This document shows, piece after piece, positions 61,563-64,000 of a DNA stretch of 64,000 nucleotides (within the stretch, counting starts at the first letter, position 1; each line of letters opens with the position of its first letter). The position numbers and the translations under genes were made by a program. Under the pieces are notes generated by a model. It saw nothing but the letters and a program-made list of their open reading frames with translations. It was not told the origin of the DNA and searched no databases. The DNA comes from Kribbella sindirgiensis (lineage in GTDB: Bacteria; Actinomycetota; Actinomycetes; Propionibacteriales; Kribbellaceae): assembly GCF_004331435.1 (NCBI RefSeq), contig NZ_SJKA01000003.1, positions 434,001-498,000 of the forward strand, read 5' to 3'.

Positions 61563-62315
61563 CTAGACCCAGCTGTGCAGGTCGGCGGCGTCCTTCGCGA
61601 GCTGCTCGGGTGAGTCGTCGGCGACGAACTCCAGGAGGGCGTTGATCTCGCGGGGTTCGGCGGCGAGACGGTCGAGGACCGGCCGCCACAGCGACTCCCG
61701 GGCGGCCAGCGGCAGCCGGTTGTTGGACGGCCACCACGAGAACACGTGCACGGTGCTCAGCCACGGCATCAGCGCCTCGAGCTGCTGCAGGCACGCCGCG
61801 TCGTCGAGATCGACCGGCGGCTGCCAGTACGTCGTGAGGTTCGGGGCGCCGACGTCGAGCAGCAGTGTGATCGTGGAGTCGACCTCGTCGGTGAGCGTGT
61901 TGCGGTGGAACTCCATCGCGATCTCGATCCCCGCCCCGGCGGCCATGTCGGCGAGTTCGCCCAGTCCACGGGTCACGGCCATCCGGTCACCGACGCCCGC
62001 GTCCGCCGTACCGACGTTGCCGGCCCAGACCCGGATCCGGCGCGCGCCGAGGGCTTCGGCGGTGGCGACCGCGGAGCGCATCTCCTCGCGGTCCACGCTG
62101 CCGGCCCGCAGGTACGAGCCGTACGCCGCGACCTGCAGGCCGTGTACCTCGGTCAGGTTCCGCACGCGCTTGGCGTTGACCAGGTTGCCGAGCGGGACGT
62201 GCACGTCGCCGCCCCATTCGATCGCCGCGAGCCCGGACTTCGCCGCCACCTCCACCACCTGGTCGACCGGCAGCTGCCGGAACGTCACCGAGACCAGACC
62301 GGTCCTCACACCCAC
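61563..62315 (-). CDS. Sugar phosphate isomerase/epimerase family protein (xylose isomerase-like TIM barrel)
   Basis: A 250-aa TIM barrel. Segments AAIEWGGDVHVPLG near residue 30, VRVWAGN-like RIRVWAGNVG, EIAMEFHRNT (metal-binding Glu and His) and STVHVFSWW follow the AP_endonuc_2 pattern. These enzymes act on sugars or cyclitols (isomerase, epimerase or dehydratase). It is convergent with the preceding gene, 3 bp away, and lies upstream of nothing that fixes the substrate. Confidence 0.85.
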   Translation of the reverse strand: MGVRTGLVSVTFRQLPVDQVVEVAAKSGLAAIEWGGDVHVPLGNLVNAKRVRNLTEVHGLQVAAYGSYLRAGSVDREEMRSAVATAEALGARRIRVWAGNVGTADAGVGDRMAVTRGLGELADMAAGAGIEIAMEFHRNTLTDEVDSTITLLLDVGAPNLTTYWQPPVDLDDAACLQQLEALMPWLSTVHVFSWWPSNNRLPLAARESLWRPVLDRLAAEPREINALLEFVADDSPEQLAKDAADLHSWV

Positions 62316-62378
62316 GCGCGCCTCCTGGTGTTCACCCCTCCATCCAACCGCATCACACCAGGGGTCTCACCTCGCCAG

Positions 62379-62978
62379 TCAGCCGATGGACGGTCCAGGC
62401 CTTGGCTGCATACGCCTTGCCGCCGCAGCCGCGTTGAAGATGGAATCCACCTCCGTCGGCAGGACCGGACCAACCGGAGTAGCCTCCGCACCGCCTGCCG
62501 CGGCGCCCCCAGCGCTCCCAGCGGCAAGAGCAGCGCCCTTGGAGGCAGCGGGTGCCTGGGAGGGGCCGCTGGGCAGCTTCTTCGCCTCCGCCTCAGCAGC
62601 GAAGATCACCGCGTGCGCGATGTAGTCCTTCGCGTACTCGGTCGTCCGCTCGTCCATGGTGTTCGTCCGGGTGTCCGCGGCCAGCAGCTCCGCCGCCAGG
62701 TCGCGCGCCGCAGCCCCTTCCGGCCGCGCCCGATCCTGCGCGACGTGCGGCCGGTCGTTGGTCGCGGTGTAGGCGGCGAAATTCTCCGCGCGGGGATCGT
62801 CCTGGTCGCCCACCGCCGCCCACGCCACGTCGTGGTGCGCCCCGGTGGCCTCCACCGCGATGGCGCGCTGGACGCGGGTCCCGGCCAGCATCCGGTCCTC
62901 CGCCGAGAGGTTGGCCGATCTGATCGCCGTACGCGCGATCTGCTCGGTCAGGTCGTTGATCAGCCGGTCGCGCGACAT
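62379..62978 (-). CDS. Hypothetical protein with helical N-terminus and Ala/Gly-rich tail
   Basis: A 199-aa protein starting at ATG 62978 with AGGAG nine bases upstream. The first 145 residues are predicted helical and contain several His/Asp/Glu (ATGAHHDVAWAAVGDQDD; ARDLAAELLAADTRTNTMDE). Residues 150-175 are an Ala/Gly linker and the C-terminus is short. No signal peptide, no known motif. It stands alone between two genes of unrelated function. Confidence 0.65.
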   Translation of the reverse strand: MSRDRLINDLTEQIARTAIRSANLSAEDRMLAGTRVQRAIAVEATGAHHDVAWAAVGDQDDPRAENFAAYTATNDRPHVAQDRARPEGAAARDLAAELLAADTRTNTMDERTTEYAKDYIAHAVIFAAEAEAKKLPSGPSQAPAASKGAALAAGSAGGAAAGGAEATPVGPVLPTEVDSIFNAAAAARRMQPRPGPSIG

Positions 62979-63100
62979 TCGGTGACTCCTAGGTCGGTGG
63001 AGGGGGCGCGCACAGCCTAGCGACGCAGGGGGTTGCGGCCGCCGTCTCACGTCATGAGCAAAGGAGTTGTATGCGGCTGTCGGAGGATTAGGCTGACGGG

Positions 63101-64000
63101 GTGCCGGAACAGCGACAAGGATTCACCTACGGGTTCGCCGCCTACCTGATCTGGGGTCTGTTCCCGCTGTACTGGAAACTTCTCGACCAGTCCGGGGCAC
63201 TCGAACTGCTGGCGCACCGCGTGCTCTGGTCGCTGGTCACGATCGTGATCCTGGTCGCCGTACTGCGGAAGTTCACCGGCGTGAAGGCGCTGCTCGCGGA
63301 ACCGCGGCGGCGGTGGCCGTTGATCGCGGCGGCGTTCCTGATCTCGGCGAACTGGGGCACCTACATCTGGGCCGTCAACAACGGTCACGTCGTGGAGACC
63401 TCGCTCGGGTACTTCATCACGCCGCTGTTCACGGTCCTGCTCGGCGTCTTCGTCCTCAAGGAACGGCTCCGGCCGGTGCAGTGGACCGCGCTCGGGATCG
63501 CCTTCGTGGCCGTCGCCGGGCTGACCGTCGAGAACGGGCGGCCGCCGTGGGTGGCGATCATCCTGACGTTCTCGTTCGGGTTCTACGGGCTGGCGAAGAA
63601 GAAGGCCGGCGCGGGCGCGATCGAGGGCATGGCGATCGAGTCCGGCACGGTCGTGCCCTTCGCGATCGCGGGGATCATCGCGCTCGGACTGCACGGCGAC
63701 ACGACGGTCACGCACCACGGTACGGCGTACCTCGTGCTGGTGCTGCTGACCGGGCCGATCACCGCCGTACCGCTGCTGCTCTTCGGGGCCGCGGCGACGC
63801 GGGTCTCGATGACGACGCTCGGGCTGCTGAACTACATCGCGCCGATCATGCAGTTCGTCTGCGGTCTGGTGATCTTCCACGAGCGGATGACACCGATGCG
63901 CTGGCTCGGTTTCGGCCTGGTGTGGGTCGCGCTGGCGCTGTTCACCTTCGACAGCATGCACACCCGGCGCCGCAACGTCGCCCTCGAACGGACCGCGGTC
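63101..64000 (+). CDS. rarD: RarD-type EamA transporter (3' end cut by window)
   Basis: At least 300 residues with ten hydrophobic helices. RarD landmarks are YLIWGLFPLYWKLL at the start, AHRVLWSL, NWGTYIWAVNNGHVVETSLG and YFITPLFTVLLGV, then LGLLNYIAPIMQFVCGLVIF. This branch of the drug/metabolite transporter superfamily exports small metabolites. GTG 63101 follows a GGAGG-like site at 63081. The family's usual length is 295-320 aa, so only the end of the charged tail is missing. Confidence 0.92.
   Translation, partial: MPEQRQGFTYGFAAYLIWGLFPLYWKLLDQSGALELLAHRVLWSLVTIVILVAVLRKFTGVKALLAEPRRRWPLIAAAFLISANWGTYIWAVNNGHVVETSLGYFITPLFTVLLGVFVLKERLRPVQWTALGIAFVAVAGLTVENGRPPWVAIILTFSFGFYGLAKKKAGAGAIEGMAIESGTVVPFAIAGIIALGLHGDTTVTHHGTAYLVLVLLTGPITAVPLLLFGAAATRVSMTTLGLLNYIAPIMQFVCGLVIFHERMTPMRWLGFGLVWVALALFTFDSMHTRRRNVALERTAV

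Noticed and set aside
1..64000. Search for insertion sequences, integrases, CRISPR arrays and prophage
   Set aside because: No transposase, integrase or phage structural gene and no regularly spaced direct repeats were seen, although several possible small palindromic elements are present.

Overview
The window is very GC-rich DNA. It has dense gene packing, many GTG/TTG starts, frequent 4-bp stop/start overlaps and frequent GTAC codon pairs. Its families (SigE-type and ECF42 sigma factors, an AAA-LuxR regulator, korAB beside a second-type complex I) are those of Actinomycetota. A Kribbella- or Nocardioidaceae-like actinobacterium is my best guess, but that is inference. I saw no rRNA, CRISPR array, insertion sequence or prophage.

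Layout. 1-6.5 kb: a truncated protein with a possible Shedu/DUF4263-like C-terminus, a degenerate HD domain fused to membrane helices and a beta-propeller, an unrecognised 815-aa protein with four hydrophobic segments, and a K+ channel. 6.5-13.3 kb: tRNA-Tyr with its terminator, yajQ, a kinase-like phosphotransferase, an acetyltransferase, an AraC/PhyH-dioxygenase unit, a lactonase, an arylamine N-acetyltransferase and a lipoprotein. 13.4-19.4 kb: nuoI-J-K-L-M-N. 19.4-27.3 kb: an MTHFR-like protein, an ECF42 sigma factor with its DGPF partner, an alpha/alpha-toroid protein and a 1526-aa UvrA-like protein with four ATPase sites. 27.5-33 kb: a two-component system divergent from a lipoprotein/MacA/MacB-type exporter. 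33-37.7 kb: nuoH, an NmrA-like oxidoreductase behind a MerR-type promoter, an acetyltransferase, nuoC and nuoB. 37.7-41.5 kb: a 167-nt hairpin, an epoxide-hydrolase-like enzyme, and an NCS1 permease/isochorismatase/GntR operon. 41.5-45.3 kb: three paralogous microproteins and a large LuxR regulator. 45.3-50.5 kb: small proteins, nuoA, a secreted NPCBM-like protein and korAB. 50.5-56.5 kb: a HAD operon, an L-lactate-dehydrogenase-like flavoenzyme, an MFS transporter, DUF445, DUF402 and an M15 peptidase. 56.6-59.2 kb: an AbiEi-type antitoxin next to a nucleotidyltransferase-HAD fusion. 59.2-64 kb: repeats, a SigE-type sigma factor with a membrane-anchored partner, a sugar isomerase, an unknown protein and rarD (cut by the window end).

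How genes work together. The minus strand carries nuoA, B, C, H, I, J, K, L, M, N in canonical operon order, but split into four blocks over 33 kb by unrelated cassettes. nuoD would be expected between C and H and is absent, as are nuoE, F and G. The korAB 2-oxoacid:ferredoxin oxidoreductase lies beside nuoA, which fits a ferredoxin-fed rather than NADH-fed complex.

The most unusual items are the AbiE-like pair whose nucleotidyltransferase is fused to a SerB-like phosphatase, the fragmented complex I, the hairpin whose imperfect pairs are nearly all G-U on the plus strand, the microprotein trio with duplicated promoters, the four-ATPase UvrA-like protein, and the paired palindromic repeats found at two loci.
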